DNA from: Bog-756 sp963812525
GTDB taxonomy: Bacteria; Actinomycetota; Acidimicrobiia; Acidimicrobiales; RAAP-2
Assembly (NCBI GenBank): GCA_963812525.1
Contig: CAWEVL010000009.1
Coordinates: 496,001 to 560,000 of the forward strand
DNA length: 64,000 nt
Reading direction: 5' to 3'
Part shown: piece after piece, positions 18,359-27,081 of the stretch
Numbering within the stretch: the first letter of the stretch is position 1
Layout: every line of letters starts with the position of its first letter
Position numbers and translations under genes: made by a program
The notes under the pieces: model-generated
What the model saw: only the letters and a program-made list of their open reading frames with translations
Told to the model about the DNA's origin: nothing
Databases searched by the model: none

Positions 18359-20863
18359 TCAGTCGGAGGAGTGCACTCCGGCCCCCACCAGCGTCCGATC
18401 GGGCAGCTCCGGCACGGCGCCGGCCGGGCAGGGCCCGACACCGCCCGAGCCGTCGGGTCGATGGGGGCCACCGGGGCCATCGGGCCCGGACTCGGGCCCG
18501 TCGGACCCCGGGTCGGGCCCCACCCGGTCGTGGCTGTGGTCCTCGTGGGAGAGCCGGGAGGGCCACCAGTTCCAGCGGCCCAGCAGGACCACCACCGAGG
18601 GGACCAGCAGGGTGCGCACGAAGAAGGTGTCGAGCAGGATCCCGGCGGCCAGGCCCAGGCCGATCTGCTGGACCTGGGTGGAGCCGGTGGCGGTCAGCAC
18701 CCCGAAGGTCCCGGCCAGGATGAGCCCTGCCGACGTCACCGTGGTGCCCGTGGCCTCGACCGCCCGGCGGACCGCCACCCGAATGGGGGCGTGGTGGGCC
18801 TCCTCACGGATGCGAGTCATGACCAGGATGTTGTAGTCCTGGCCCAGGGCCATGATGAAGATGAACATGAAGAAGGGCAGCACGAAGTTGATGCCGTCCT
18901 GGCCACCGATCAGCTCGAAGACCAGTACGGCCAGGCCCAGGGAGGCCAGGTAGGAGAGGCCGACGCTCACCACCAGGTAGATCGGGGCCACCAGGCTGCG
19001 CAGGACGATGGCCAGCAGCAGGCCGAGGACGAGCATGACGATGGGGATGATGCGCATCAGGTCGTTGCCGGAGATGGACCCCACATCGGACGCCACCGGG
19101 GCGTAGCCGGCCACGCCTGATGACGAGGCCCCGATGTCCCGGGCCACCGCGGCCACCGCCCCCCGCACCGCCGGGATGGCCTCGGCGGCCACGGTGCTCG
19201 TGGAGGGCCCGGCCCGCAACGACGTCTGGTACAAGAGGGTCGTCCCGTCGGCGCTGATGAACTGGGCCGACGCCTGGTAGGCGTCGTAGACCGCCGGGGA
19301 CACGGCGATGCCGGCGGGAGGCGTGACCGGCAGTTGGGTCACCGGTTCGGAGCCGCCCAGCTGGAGGTGGGCCGCGGCCAGATCGTCGGCCGTCACTTTG
19401 GCGCCGTCGGGGTTCAGGGCGCTGGTGACGGCGGTGAACTGCCCGGAGCGCTCGAGCTCGTGGAGCGCGGTGGCCAGGACCTGGGGTTCGTTCCACACCG
19501 AGGTGGGGAGGTGGAACACCACGCTGGTGGGGTCGGAGTCCGAGGAGGGGAACGCCGAGTCGAGCACCGCCTCCCCCCTGCCCGAGTCCGAGCTGGCCGG
19601 AGCGGGGGGGTCACCGAACCCGGAGGGGGCGTAGGCCAGCATGGACAGGGCCAGTCCGCCGAAGATGACCAGGCCGACGACCAGGGTCAGCACGGGGCGA
19701 CCCACCACCCGGGCGGCGATGCGCCCCCAGGTGCCGCCACTCCGCTGGCCCTCGCTGGGGATCCGGGGCCAGAACACGCTGCGTCCGAGCACGGCCAGCA
19801 GCGCCGGGAGGAGGGTCAGGTTGGCCAGCAGGGCCACGGCGATCCCGATGGCCAGCGCCGGCCCGAGGCCCTGGTAGAGCCCGAAGGTGGCCACCACCAC
19901 GGCGGCCAGCGCCCCGATCACCGTCAGTCCGGAGAAGGTGATCGACTCGCCCACCTTGCACAGAGAAAAGGAGACTGCCTCCTGGACCGGCTTGCCCCCT
20001 CGGAGCTCCTCTCGCACCCGGAAGATGAGGAACAGGCCGTAGTCGGTCCCGGCCCCCAGGAGGACCACGGTGAGCAGGATGGGGGTGAGGTCGGAGACCT
20101 GGACCCCGAGGTGGGTGGAGACGGCGATGACGGGGCCGGCGGCGAACATGGCCACCACCGAGGGCAGGAGGGCCACGAAGGGAGCCAGGAGCGCCCGGAA
20201 CGTGAGGAACAGCAGGGCCAGGATGAACAGGACCGAGAGCAGCTCGGTGAGGGTCTGGGTGTGGCCGTTCTGCCTCTGCTGGTCGACGGCGGCGGCCACG
20301 CCCCCGGTGAGGTGCAGCTCCAGCCCCGGCGGTGCCCCCGACGTGGTGAAGGTGGACCGGAGCCCGGCCACGGCGTCGGAGGCCGTCTTGTCAGTGGACC
20401 CCGGTCGGACGCCGAGCTCGACCATCGCCCGACGGGCTTCGCCACTGGCCGAGGTCCCCTGGTCCATCACCCCGGTGACCCGGGGAATGGAGCGCATGGC
20501 CTGCTCCACCCTTCCGACCGCGGCGTTGTCTTCGGCGGACAACGCCCGGTGGGCTGCGGCCGAGGAGGCCACGAGGGTCACCGTCGAGGTGGTCCGGGGG
20601 TTGAAGGGCTCGGCCAGGCGGTCGGCCTTCACGCTGGCCGAGGTGGAGGGGAGGAACTGCGAGTTGCTGGACTTCTCGACGCTGGACAGGGTCGGGAGGC
20701 ACACCATCAGCAGGATCGTCACCGCCATCCAGCCGGCGATGATGGGCCAGCGGAAGCGCACGGTGAACCGTCCAAGGGCGGCGAACAAGCGGTGGTCCTC
20801 CAGAGATCGTGGGCGGCACCCTGGGACCGGGCGCACCGCCGGGGCGGTCGGGGCACAAGGCAC
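18359..20863 (-). CDS. MMPL/RND-type membrane transporter
   Basis: 834 residues with the duplicated RND layout. One transmembrane helix near residues 38-56 is followed by a large extracytoplasmic loop, five helices around 205-350 (including GAGTDYGLFLIFRVREE), a second loop and a second five-helix bundle around 600-770 (GQDYNILVMTRIREE). The Asp-Tyr pairs of both bundles match the proton-relay sites of MmpL proteins. The C-terminus (about 775-834) is a polar Gly/Pro/Asp-rich tail. Substrates of the family include lipids and drugs; nothing here specifies one. The GTG at 20863 is uncertain; later GTGs before SLEDHRLF are possible. Confidence 0.85.
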   Translation of the reverse strand: MPCAPTAPAVRPVPGCRPRSLEDHRLFAALGRFTVRFRWPIIAGWMAVTILLMVCLPTLSSVEKSSNSQFLPSTSASVKADRLAEPFNPRTTSTVTLVASSAAAHRALSAEDNAAVGRVEQAMRSIPRVTGVMDQGTSASGEARRAMVELGVRPGSTDKTASDAVAGLRSTFTTSGAPPGLELHLTGGVAAAVDQQRQNGHTQTLTELLSVLFILALLFLTFRALLAPFVALLPSVVAMFAAGPVIAVSTHLGVQVSDLTPILLTVVLLGAGTDYGLFLIFRVREELRGGKPVQEAVSFSLCKVGESITFSGLTVIGALAAVVVATFGLYQGLGPALAIGIAVALLANLTLLPALLAVLGRSVFWPRIPSEGQRSGGTWGRIAARVVGRPVLTLVVGLVIFGGLALSMLAYAPSGFGDPPAPASSDSGRGEAVLDSAFPSSDSDPTSVVFHLPTSVWNEPQVLATALHELERSGQFTAVTSALNPDGAKVTADDLAAAHLQLGGSEPVTQLPVTPPAGIAVSPAVYDAYQASAQFISADGTTLLYQTSLRAGPSTSTVAAEAIPAVRGAVAAVARDIGASSSGVAGYAPVASDVGSISGNDLMRIIPIVMLVLGLLLAIVLRSLVAPIYLVVSVGLSYLASLGLAVLVFELIGGQDGINFVLPFFMFIFIMALGQDYNILVMTRIREEAHHAPIRVAVRRAVEATGTTVTSAGLILAGTFGVLTATGSTQVQQIGLGLAAGILLDTFFVRTLLVPSVVVLLGRWNWWPSRLSHEDHSHDRVGPDPGSDGPESGPDGPGGPHRPDGSGGVGPCPAGAVPELPDRTLVGAGVHSSD

Positions 20864-21086
20864 GTCCGGGCCAAGAACACCGGGGCCGATCGGTCAGCGG
20901 TTCGTGCCTGGCCCCTCTGGCTCCAGACTAGGGCCGCGAGGGCCTGGAGTTCAGGATCTTTGGTCCCAAACGAACGATTATTACGAGATTTTCATGCAGG
21001 GCGGACTGACCGGGCCGTGCCGTCGGGCCAGGTCGTCAAGGCCGTGCCGTCACGCCGTGCCGGCTGGCCGTCAGGCGGCGTCTGAG
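20864..21086 (-). other. Intergenic with AT-rich patch upstream of MMPL
   Basis: This 223-bp gap contains an unusually AT-rich 40-bp stretch (20955-20998). It includes, on the minus strand, a TAATAAT that could be a -10 about 110 bases before the MMPL gene. No regulator gene is adjacent and no convincing palindrome was found. Confidence 0.35.
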
Positions 21087-22211
21087 TCAGACCGGGTCGG
21101 GCAGGCGGCGGGGCATGGGTACGGCGGTCTCCGGCCACCGCCTCCGGCTGACCCGGGCCAACCGGTGGAGCAGGGCGATGGCTCCCGGGTCGTCGTCGCC
21201 GGGGCGGGTCTCGATGGCCCCGCCGGCGATCATCGACTCGATCAGCTCCCGGCCCTGGTCGGTCCGGACCAGGGTGAGGGTCCAGTCGTTGAACGCCCCA
21301 ATGCCCCCGGTCGAGATGTCGGCGTGCTCGGCCGCGAAGTCGGGGCAGGAGGTGCACCCCTCGCGGGTCCAGGCGTGGGCCTCCTTCAGGGGGATCTCGT
21401 GGTAGCCGCCGTCCCGGGTCCACACCTGGAAGACACCCTTGATGTTCATCTTGGCGATGTCGGCCCGGGCGATCCCGTACCTGGCCTCGAACAGCTCGGG
21501 GAAGATGGCGTCGTCGAAGGTCTTGGAGCACAGCAGGCCGATGGTCAGCGAGAGCCTCCGGGCGATCTTTCCCGCCTTCCGGGCCTTCATGACCGGGGCG
21601 GCCGAGGCCTGGCACCCCATGCCCACCAGGGCGATGCGCTCGGCCCCCGCCTCGATGGCCAGGGGGTAGGCCAACGGGTTGGCCGAGTAGGTGTAGCGGG
21701 ACCCGGCCGCGGCCAGGACCTCGGCCCGGTTGGTGGCCAGCCCGGGCACGGCCTTCCAGGTGGAGCCGTCGCCCTCGAGGACGGAGACCAGTGCGGCATC
21801 GATCACGTCGTGCTCCAGCGCCCAGATGAGCAGGGCGGAGACCAGGCCGCCGTCCTGGCCGAGCTCCAGGATCTCGGGGTCGGTGGCCCGGACCAGGAGG
21901 ATGTCCTGGGACACCCCGCTCACCTCCTCGGTGGTCCGCTCGCGCCCGAACAGGTGGGTGTCGATCTCGGGCTCCCACAGCCGGAAGCGGGGACAGGCCC
22001 GGGTGCACATCGTGCACCCCTTGACCCCGTGGGTGCAGCTCTCGGGTCCGCCCTCGGCGTCGATGTGGAACGGCCGGTACTTGCCGCCCGTGTCGTCGTA
22101 CGACAGGACGTCGTAGGGGCACGCCACGATGCAGCCGGCGCAGCCGGTACACAGTCCGGACGTCACGACCTCGGTGAAGAGTTCGGCCCAGTGCGGCTTC
22201 TCGGGGGGCAT
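21087..22211 (-). CDS. Coenzyme F420 hydrogenase/dehydrogenase beta-subunit (FrhB)-like protein
   Basis: 374 residues. The N-terminus has the ferredoxin-like CTGCAGCIVACP and a second Cys cluster, CTHGVKGCTMCTRACP. The FrhB N- and C-domains follow (GQDGGLVSALLIWALE, VGMGCQASAAP, TIGLLCSKTFDDAIFPELF, REGCTSCPDFAAEHADIS). FrhB-like proteins bind FAD and iron-sulfur clusters and exchange electrons with F420 or, in some lineages, ferredoxin. No hydrogenase subunit is near, so it probably serves as a stand-alone F420 or ferredoxin oxidoreductase. The ATG at 22211 has TAAGGT six bases upstream. Confidence 0.8.
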   Translation of the reverse strand: MPPEKPHWAELFTEVVTSGLCTGCAGCIVACPYDVLSYDDTGGKYRPFHIDAEGGPESCTHGVKGCTMCTRACPRFRLWEPEIDTHLFGRERTTEEVSGVSQDILLVRATDPEILELGQDGGLVSALLIWALEHDVIDAALVSVLEGDGSTWKAVPGLATNRAEVLAAAGSRYTYSANPLAYPLAIEAGAERIALVGMGCQASAAPVMKARKAGKIARRLSLTIGLLCSKTFDDAIFPELFEARYGIARADIAKMNIKGVFQVWTRDGGYHEIPLKEAHAWTREGCTSCPDFAAEHADISTGGIGAFNDWTLTLVRTDQGRELIESMIAGGAIETRPGDDDPGAIALLHRLARVSRRRWPETAVPMPRRLPDPV

Positions 22212-22217
22212 GGCAGC

Positions 22218-22223
22218 ACCTTA
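22218..22223 (-). promoter_or_regulatory. Putative -10 of a leaderless promoter (TAAGGT) for the FrhB-like gene
   Basis: On the minus strand TAAGGT is followed by six bases and then the ATG at 22211; no ribosome site. Confidence 0.4.
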
Positions 22224-22259
22224 GCGAGGCCCGCCGGAGGGGGGAGCACGCCGGATGGC

Positions 22260-22265
22260 TACCCT
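22260..22265 (+). promoter_or_regulatory. Putative -10 of a leaderless promoter (TACCCT) for the glycosylase gene
   Basis: TACCCT is followed by six bases and the GTG at 22272; the same hexamer and spacing precede prfA at 52525. Confidence 0.45.
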
Positions 22266-22271
22266 CGGGCC

Positions 22272-23054
22272 GTGCCCGAGATGCTCGAAGTCGAGACCTA
22301 CCGTCAACTGGCCGAGACCGCCCTCGACCGGACCGTGGTCTCGGTGGCCAGTCCCGACGCCTGGTTCCTGAAGGGTGCGGCCACCGCCGCGACCCTCCGC
22401 CGGGTCCTGATCGGCCACCGGTTCACCGCGGCCCGCCGGATCGGGAAGCTCCTCCTGCTCGACGTGGACAGCGGCCCGACGCTGGGCATCCGGTTCGGGA
22501 TGACCGGCACCCTGGCTGTGGACGGGACGCCGGGCGTCGAACAGATGCGCTACGCCCCCGAGCGCCGGGACCCGGTCTGGGACCGGTGGAGGGTGCGGTT
22601 CGAGGACGGCGGGTCCCTGGTGGTCAACGATCCCCGGAGGCTCGGCGGCGTGCTGCTCGATCCGGACGTGTCGGGGCTCGGGCCGGACGCCACCACCATC
22701 ACCCCCGCCCAGTTGGCCGCCACCCTCCGGAAGTCGAAGGCCCCGCTCAAGGCCCGCCTGCTCGACCAGTCGCGGGTGGCCGGGATCGGGAACCTCATCG
22801 TCGACGAGCTGCTGTGGCGGGCGGGGCTGTCACCGATCCGGCCCTCGGACACCCTGACCCCGAACGAAGTCAGGCGCCTCCACCGCCACCTGGGTCGCAC
22901 CCTGGCGGACCTGAGCCAGGGGGGCGGATCCCACACCGGCCGTCTCATGGACGAGCGGCGGCCGGGCGGACGGTGTCCCCGCGACGGGTCCGAGCTGACC
23001 CGGTCCACGGTCGGAGGCCGCACCTCGTGGTGGTGCTCCGGCCACCAGCGATGA
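22272..23054 (+). CDS. Fpg/Nei-family DNA glycosylase-lyase with altered zinc finger
   Basis: 260 residues. It starts VPEMLEVETYR, so after removal of the initiator the catalytic Pro and Glu of the Fpg/Nei family are present. The helix-two-turns-helix region (KARLLDQSRVAGIGNLIVDE, then LWRAGLSPI) and RRIGKLLLLDV are conserved. The C-terminal zinc finger, normally CxxC...CxxC, reads C235-P-R-D238 and C255-S-G-H258. Only two Cys remain, with Asp and His at the other ligand positions. The protein should excise oxidised bases and nick the DNA; whether it holds zinc is open. Substrate preference cannot be assigned. Confidence 0.82.
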   Translation: MPEMLEVETYRQLAETALDRTVVSVASPDAWFLKGAATAATLRRVLIGHRFTAARRIGKLLLLDVDSGPTLGIRFGMTGTLAVDGTPGVEQMRYAPERRDPVWDRWRVRFEDGGSLVVNDPRRLGGVLLDPDVSGLGPDATTITPAQLAATLRKSKAPLKARLLDQSRVAGIGNLIVDELLWRAGLSPIRPSDTLTPNEVRRLHRHLGRTLADLSQGGGSHTGRLMDERRPGGRCPRDGSELTRSTVGGRTSWWCSGHQR

Positions 23055-23158
23055 CGCCGGGCCCGGGTCCTCGGGGCGACACCGGCCTCTGACCGGAGTG
23101 CGGTGCGCCGGCCCCGTCGGCCCCGTGGGCCGGCCGGGCCCGGACGAGGGCCGGTCGC

Positions 23159-23623
23159 TCAGGCCGCCAGTTCGGCCAGCACCTTGGCCGCGTGGCCGTC
23201 GGCCTTCACGTGGTACCAGGCCCGGAGGATCTTGCCGTCGGCACCGACGAGGAAGGTGGACCGGATCACCCCGATGGACTTCTTGCCGTAGAGCGTCTTC
23301 TCGCCCCACGCCCCGTAGGCCTCTCCCACCTTGTGATCGGCGTCCGTCAGGAGGGGAAAGGTGAGCCCGTACTTGGCCCGGAACTTCTGGTGCTTGTCGG
23401 CGCTGTCCCCCGATACCCCGAGGACCTTCACCTTGGCCCTGGCGAAGGCCCGGAGGTTGTCGTTGAACTGACAGGCCTCCTTGGTGCAGCCCGGAGTGTC
23501 GTCCCGGGGGTAGAAGTAGAGGACGAACGGACTACCTGCGAGGTCCTTGAGGGAGACCTTCTTCCCGTCCTGGTCGGGCAGGCTGAATGTCGGGGCCTTG
23601 TCGCCGGTGTCGAGCTTTCCCAT
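23159..23623 (-). CDS. bcp: Thioredoxin-dependent peroxiredoxin, Bcp/PrxQ type
   Basis: 154 residues. The peroxidatic motif is DDTPGCTKEACQF, with the resolving Cys five residues after the peroxidatic Cys, the atypical 2-Cys PrxQ arrangement. KLDTGDKAPTFSLPDQDG and FPLLTDADHKVGEAYGAWG are typical. It reduces peroxides at the expense of thioredoxin. The ATG at 23623 follows GAAAGGAAG. A second, more divergent Bcp lies at 35938. Confidence 0.92.
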   Translation of the reverse strand: MGKLDTGDKAPTFSLPDQDGKKVSLKDLAGSPFVLYFYPRDDTPGCTKEACQFNDNLRAFARAKVKVLGVSGDSADKHQKFRAKYGLTFPLLTDADHKVGEAYGAWGEKTLYGKKSIGVIRSTFLVGADGKILRAWYHVKADGHAAKVLAELAA

Positions 23624-23721
23624 GGTCGGCTTCCTTTCGTGGAGCGTCCCGGACTCGGTTGTCCGGGCCTCGACACAGGGTAGGACCTCCACTGCGACCG
23701 GGTAGCCGTGGTCGGACCGGC

Positions 23722-24708
23722 TCAGTCGCGCATGCGTCGCACGGCGACGACACCGAGGCCGAACAGCACGCCTGTTCCCACCAGGTAGAGCAGCGACTCG
23801 CCCATCTGGAGCCGCCAGTAGTGGGAGGGCGGCTGGAAGACGAACCCCCCTTCGACACCGTGGGCACTCATACAGCGGACCACCTGGTCGGGGTGTTCGG
23901 CATGGACCGAGCACCGCAGGGCCACGGCATCGGGGCTGGGTGATCCGGGTCGGACTGACGACCCGGGGATGGCCCGGTACCGATAGGCGACGTTCCAGGG
24001 CGGGGGATCGGGGAATGGAGCGTACTGGGGGCTGTCGGTGGTGCCGTCGACCAGGAACCCGGTCGGTGCCAGCGCCGGGCGGACGGCGAACACCATGACC
24101 AGGGCGACCACCGAATAGACCACGATGGTTCCCACGACAGCCAACGAGGTTCGCCGCAGGATCGCCCCCAAAGCGGCCCCCAGGGCCAGGGCGAACAGGG
24201 AGTAGGCCACCGGGACCAGTCCCGTGACACTGAACAGGTTGGGCTGGATCCTGTCCCCGCCCAGCGAGACGGCTTCGGGCACCTTCACGGAGACCTGACC
24301 CGACCACCACTGGGCCAGCGGCACCGCCGCGGCCACTACGGCCGTCAGCACGAGGGCCACCGACACCCACGTGGTCACGAACCAGCGCGTCCGGGAGCGA
24401 TGCTGGGTCCAGGCCAGCCGGTGGGTGGCTCGCTCGGCCTCGCCGGCCACCAGCGGGGCGCCGAACAAGAGGCCGAGGAGGCAAGGGAGGAAGAGGAGCA
24501 GGCCGTTGATGACGACGGCCTGATTGCCGGGCGAGAGGGGTGCCGTGCAGCGGGTGTAGTCGTCCTGGCCGGACTGGGAGCAGGCGGTGGCGCCACCCAG
24601 CACGGCTCCGGCATGGGCATCGTGGACCATCCACAGCCCGAGCACGGCCAGTCCCCCGACCACGGTCAGGATCCGCCCCCGATTCCGCCGCCAGGCCAGC
24701 CAGATCAC
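23722..24708 (-). CDS. ABC transporter permease (second of pair)
   Basis: 328 residues with six hydrophobic segments, beginning IWLAWRRNRGRIL. The start was set to the GTG at 24708, which overlaps the upstream permease stop (GTGA) and aligns with that protein's MIWLAWRRHRL start; a longer frame upstream lacks similarity. The two permeases are clearly paralogous: GAPLVAGE, THRLAWTQHRSRTRWFVTTW and a C-terminal PxSHYWxLQ motif occur in both. They form the membrane part of the GntR-controlled ABC-2 exporter. The substrate is unknown; YtrA-type systems often respond to cell-wall antibiotics. Confidence 0.75.
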   Translation of the reverse strand: MIWLAWRRNRGRILTVVGGLAVLGLWMVHDAHAGAVLGGATACSQSGQDDYTRCTAPLSPGNQAVVINGLLLFLPCLLGLLFGAPLVAGEAERATHRLAWTQHRSRTRWFVTTWVSVALVLTAVVAAAVPLAQWWSGQVSVKVPEAVSLGGDRIQPNLFSVTGLVPVAYSLFALALGAALGAILRRTSLAVVGTIVVYSVVALVMVFAVRPALAPTGFLVDGTTDSPQYAPFPDPPPWNVAYRYRAIPGSSVRPGSPSPDAVALRCSVHAEHPDQVVRCMSAHGVEGGFVFQPPSHYWRLQMGESLLYLVGTGVLFGLGVVAVRRMRD

Positions 24709-25703
24709 GAGCGCCACCGCCGGACGGCCGCGAGGGCCACGCTGAAGAGCACCAGGGACAGGCCCAGGTAGATGGCCGATTCGCGCCACTGCAGGGTCCA
24801 GTAGTGGCTAGCCGGCTGGAAGAGCTCACCCAGCTGCACCTGGTGGGCGCTCAGGCAGGGGCCGAAGCCGACGCTGTCGGGATTGCAGCGCGCTGCGATC
24901 GACCCGGCCGAGGGCGTGTTCGGCGGCTGGACGCTGCCGGGAGCGAAGCGGTAGCCCGACCCCAGGTCCCAGGCCAGTTGATCCGAGGTTCCGGCCAGTT
25001 GCGCGGCCCCGATGTCGGAGAACGGGACGAACTCCTGGGGGGCGAGGAGTGGACGGACGGTCGTGGCCATGAGCAGCGCCATCAGCGTGTAGACGACCGC
25101 CGCTCCCGCCACCGCCCAGGCGGTCCGCCGGATCAGCGCCCCGAGGCAGGTAGCCAAGGCGAGGGCGAAGAGGGTGTAGACGACGGGTACGACACCGGTG
25201 AAGGCGAAGTACAGGGGCGAGGTCCGGCCGAACCCTCCCATGTTGCTGGCTAAGGCGAACCGCCCCACGGCGTGCAACGACCACGACCGGGCCAGCGGAA
25301 CCAGTGCGGTGGTCGAGCCGACGGCCACAAGACCCACCAACCCCCACGTGATGACGAACCATCGGGTGCGGGAGATGCCCTGGGTCCACGCCAGCCGGTT
25401 GGTGTGGTGCGACAGCTCTCCTGCTACCAGCGGTGCGCCGAGCACCGCGCCGAGAAGGCACGGCACGACCAGGAGGAGCACGTGAATGGCGGAGGCCTGG
25501 TTCTGGAGTGTGAACAGGCCGTTGCCGAACGGACTGATGCCCAGCTGGAAGTCGGAGTAGTAGTGGCCGTGGAAGCGGTGTCGTGTGAGGAGTGCCGCAT
25601 CGAACCCATGGATCACCAGGGCCATCCACAGGCCGAGGCCGATGACGAGGCCGACCATCACCAGGAGCGCAAGGCGGTGGCGCCGCCACGCCAGCCAGAT
25701 CAC
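24705..25703 (-). CDS. ABC transporter permease (first of pair)
   Basis: 332 residues, paralogue of the downstream permease with the same order of blocks: MIWLAWRRHRLALL, GAPLVAGELSHHTNRLAW, ISRTRWFVITW and PASHYWTLQW. The long loop between the last helices carries paired Cys residues (RCNPDSVGFGPCLS) also seen in its partner, probably an extracytoplasmic disulfide. The GTG at 25703 overlaps the ATPase stop. A four-gene unit (gntR, ATPase, two permeases) with every junction overlapping implies strict co-expression. Confidence 0.75.
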   Translation of the reverse strand: MIWLAWRRHRLALLVMVGLVIGLGLWMALVIHGFDAALLTRHRFHGHYYSDFQLGISPFGNGLFTLQNQASAIHVLLLVVPCLLGAVLGAPLVAGELSHHTNRLAWTQGISRTRWFVITWGLVGLVAVGSTTALVPLARSWSLHAVGRFALASNMGGFGRTSPLYFAFTGVVPVVYTLFALALATCLGALIRRTAWAVAGAAVVYTLMALLMATTVRPLLAPQEFVPFSDIGAAQLAGTSDQLAWDLGSGYRFAPGSVQPPNTPSAGSIAARCNPDSVGFGPCLSAHQVQLGELFQPASHYWTLQWRESAIYLGLSLVLFSVALAAVRRWRS

Positions 25704-26617
25704 TGCAAGCCGTCCCGGGCCAACGACGGAGCTCGGTCAGCCGTCGGCGCGGCAACCCCTGCCCCGGTCGAGGTGCTGCCCAGATATCCGAGGACGATCT
25801 CCTCGAGGTCGGGTTCGAGGACCTGCCACTCGGGCCCGTGCCGAGCGGGCGTGCCCCGGATCAGCGAGGTCGTCTGCCGAGCGGCCCGGCTCTCCGAGAT
25901 CACCTCGACCCCGGACAGAGGATCCCCGCCCGCCGGCCCCACCACGAGCCGGTGCTCGGCCAGCAGCCCGTCGATGGTCCCCGAGATCTGGACCCGGGCC
26001 GCCGAGAGGATGACCAGGTGGTCGCACACCGGCTCTAGCTCGCTCACGATGTGCGAGGAGAGGAACACCGTGGTGCCGCGCTCGGCCACCGTCCCCATCA
26101 GCGTCTGGAGGAGCTGACGCCGGGCCAGGGGATCGAGGCTGGCCACAGGTTCGTCCAGGATCAGCAGGTCCGGCCGCTTGCCCATGCACACGGTCAGTGC
26201 CACCTGGGCCTGCTGGCCGAGCGAAAGGTGACCCACCTTCTCGTTCAGGGGGATGTCCAGGTCGGCCAGCCACTGCCGGGCGGCGTTGTCGTCCCAGGTC
26301 GAGTTCAGGCGGCGGCCGAAGGTCAACATCTCCCCGACCCGGAAGCCCTCGTAGAGGGGCCGTCGCTGGTCGAAGTAGCCGATCCGGTCCAGGTGATCGG
26401 TGGAGTTGGGATCCACCTCCCGGCCGAAGATGCTGATGGTCCCCGAGGTCGGCCGCGAAAGCCCGGCAGCCAGTCGCAGCAGTGTCGACTTGCCGGCCCC
26501 GTTGGGTCGGACCAGCCCGGTGATGGAGCCGGTGGGCACCTGCAGGGTGCAGTCCCGGAGCCCCCACTTGGTCCGGTAGCGGCGGCCCAGGCCCACGGCC
26601 TCCAGGGCGATCGTCAT
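25700..26617 (-). CDS. ABC transporter ATP-binding protein
   Basis: 305 residues. Walker A reads VRPNGAGKSTLL, with Arg where the first Gly is usual. The Q-loop region is YFDQRRPLYEGFRVGEML, the signature is LSLGQQAQVAL (canonical LSGGQ) and Walker B is DLLILDEPVASLDPLARR. The catalytic Lys, Ser and Glu are intact, so it should still hydrolyse ATP, but the altered signature sets it apart from the DrrA-type ATPase at 34670. The ATG at 26617 follows GAGAGGAA and overlaps the regulator's stop. Confidence 0.85.
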   Translation of the reverse strand: MTIALEAVGLGRRYRTKWGLRDCTLQVPTGSITGLVRPNGAGKSTLLRLAAGLSRPTSGTISIFGREVDPNSTDHLDRIGYFDQRRPLYEGFRVGEMLTFGRRLNSTWDDNAARQWLADLDIPLNEKVGHLSLGQQAQVALTVCMGKRPDLLILDEPVASLDPLARRQLLQTLMGTVAERGTTVFLSSHIVSELEPVCDHLVILSAARVQISGTIDGLLAEHRLVVGPAGGDPLSGVEVISESRAARQTTSLIRGTPARHGPEWQVLEPDLEEIVLGYLGSTSTGAGVAAPTADRAPSLARDGLQ

Positions 26618-27060
26618 GTCGGTTCCTCTCCTTCTGAAACAAGCGGCGCGGCACCGGGCGGTGCCGCTCGACGGTCCGGCGCCCGCATGGCCTCGGCGAC
26701 GAGGGCGGCGATGGCCTCGTCCCCAAGCCCCGCCGCCCGGGCCGAACGGATCCACGCCTCCAGCTGGCCGAGCAGGACCGGCTGCTCATCGGGCACCTTG
26801 GACAGGGACCGCGTGACGAAGGTCCCACTCCCGGGACGTCCCTCGGTCAGTCCCTGCTGTTCCAGATCGCGGTACGCCCGGTGCACGGTGTTGGGGTTGA
26901 TGGCGATCTGCTTGACCACGTCGCGGACGGTGGGGAGCTGGTCGCCGGGCCGGAGCAGGCCCAGGCGGAGGGCGTGACGGACCTGGTCGATGAGTTGGCG
27001 GTACGCGGGAACGCCCGACCGCCGGTCGAGCCGGAATTCGATCAGCGGCCCCGCCTCCAT
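26614..27060 (-). CDS. GntR-family regulator, YtrA subfamily
   Basis: 148 residues. A winged-helix domain fills the first 75 (GVPAYRQLIDQVRHALRLG, LPTVRDVVKQIAINPNTVHR, GLTEGRPGSGTFV). A short two-helix C-terminal dimerisation segment follows, the small effector domain typical of YtrA. Such regulators repress their own ABC operon. A palindrome overlaps the promoter directly in front. The ATG at 27060 has no ribosome site but TATAAT seven bases upstream, so the mRNA is probably leaderless. Overlaps the ATPase start (ATGA). Confidence 0.9.
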   Translation of the reverse strand: MEAGPLIEFRLDRRSGVPAYRQLIDQVRHALRLGLLRPGDQLPTVRDVVKQIAINPNTVHRAYRDLEQQGLTEGRPGSGTFVTRSLSKVPDEQPVLLGQLEAWIRSARAAGLGDEAIAALVAEAMRAPDRRAAPPGAAPLVSEGEEPT

Positions 27061-27067
27061 ACGACTT

Positions 27068-27081
27068 ATTATACTAGTATA
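27068..27081 (-). promoter_or_regulatory. GntR operator overlapping a leaderless -10
   Basis: TATACTAGTATA (27070-27081) is a perfect 12-bp palindrome, and on the minus strand its end merges into the -10 hexamer TATAAT (27073-27068). The hexamer is followed by seven bases and the ATG of gntR. The nearly pure A/T sequence stands out in 70% GC DNA. A bound dimer would cover the -10 completely, giving simple autorepression. Confidence 0.7.

Noticed and set aside
20070..22271. Long plus-strand frame leading into the glycosylase gene
   Set aside because: Only the last 260 codons are conserved; the rest is antisense to MMPL and the FrhB-like gene.
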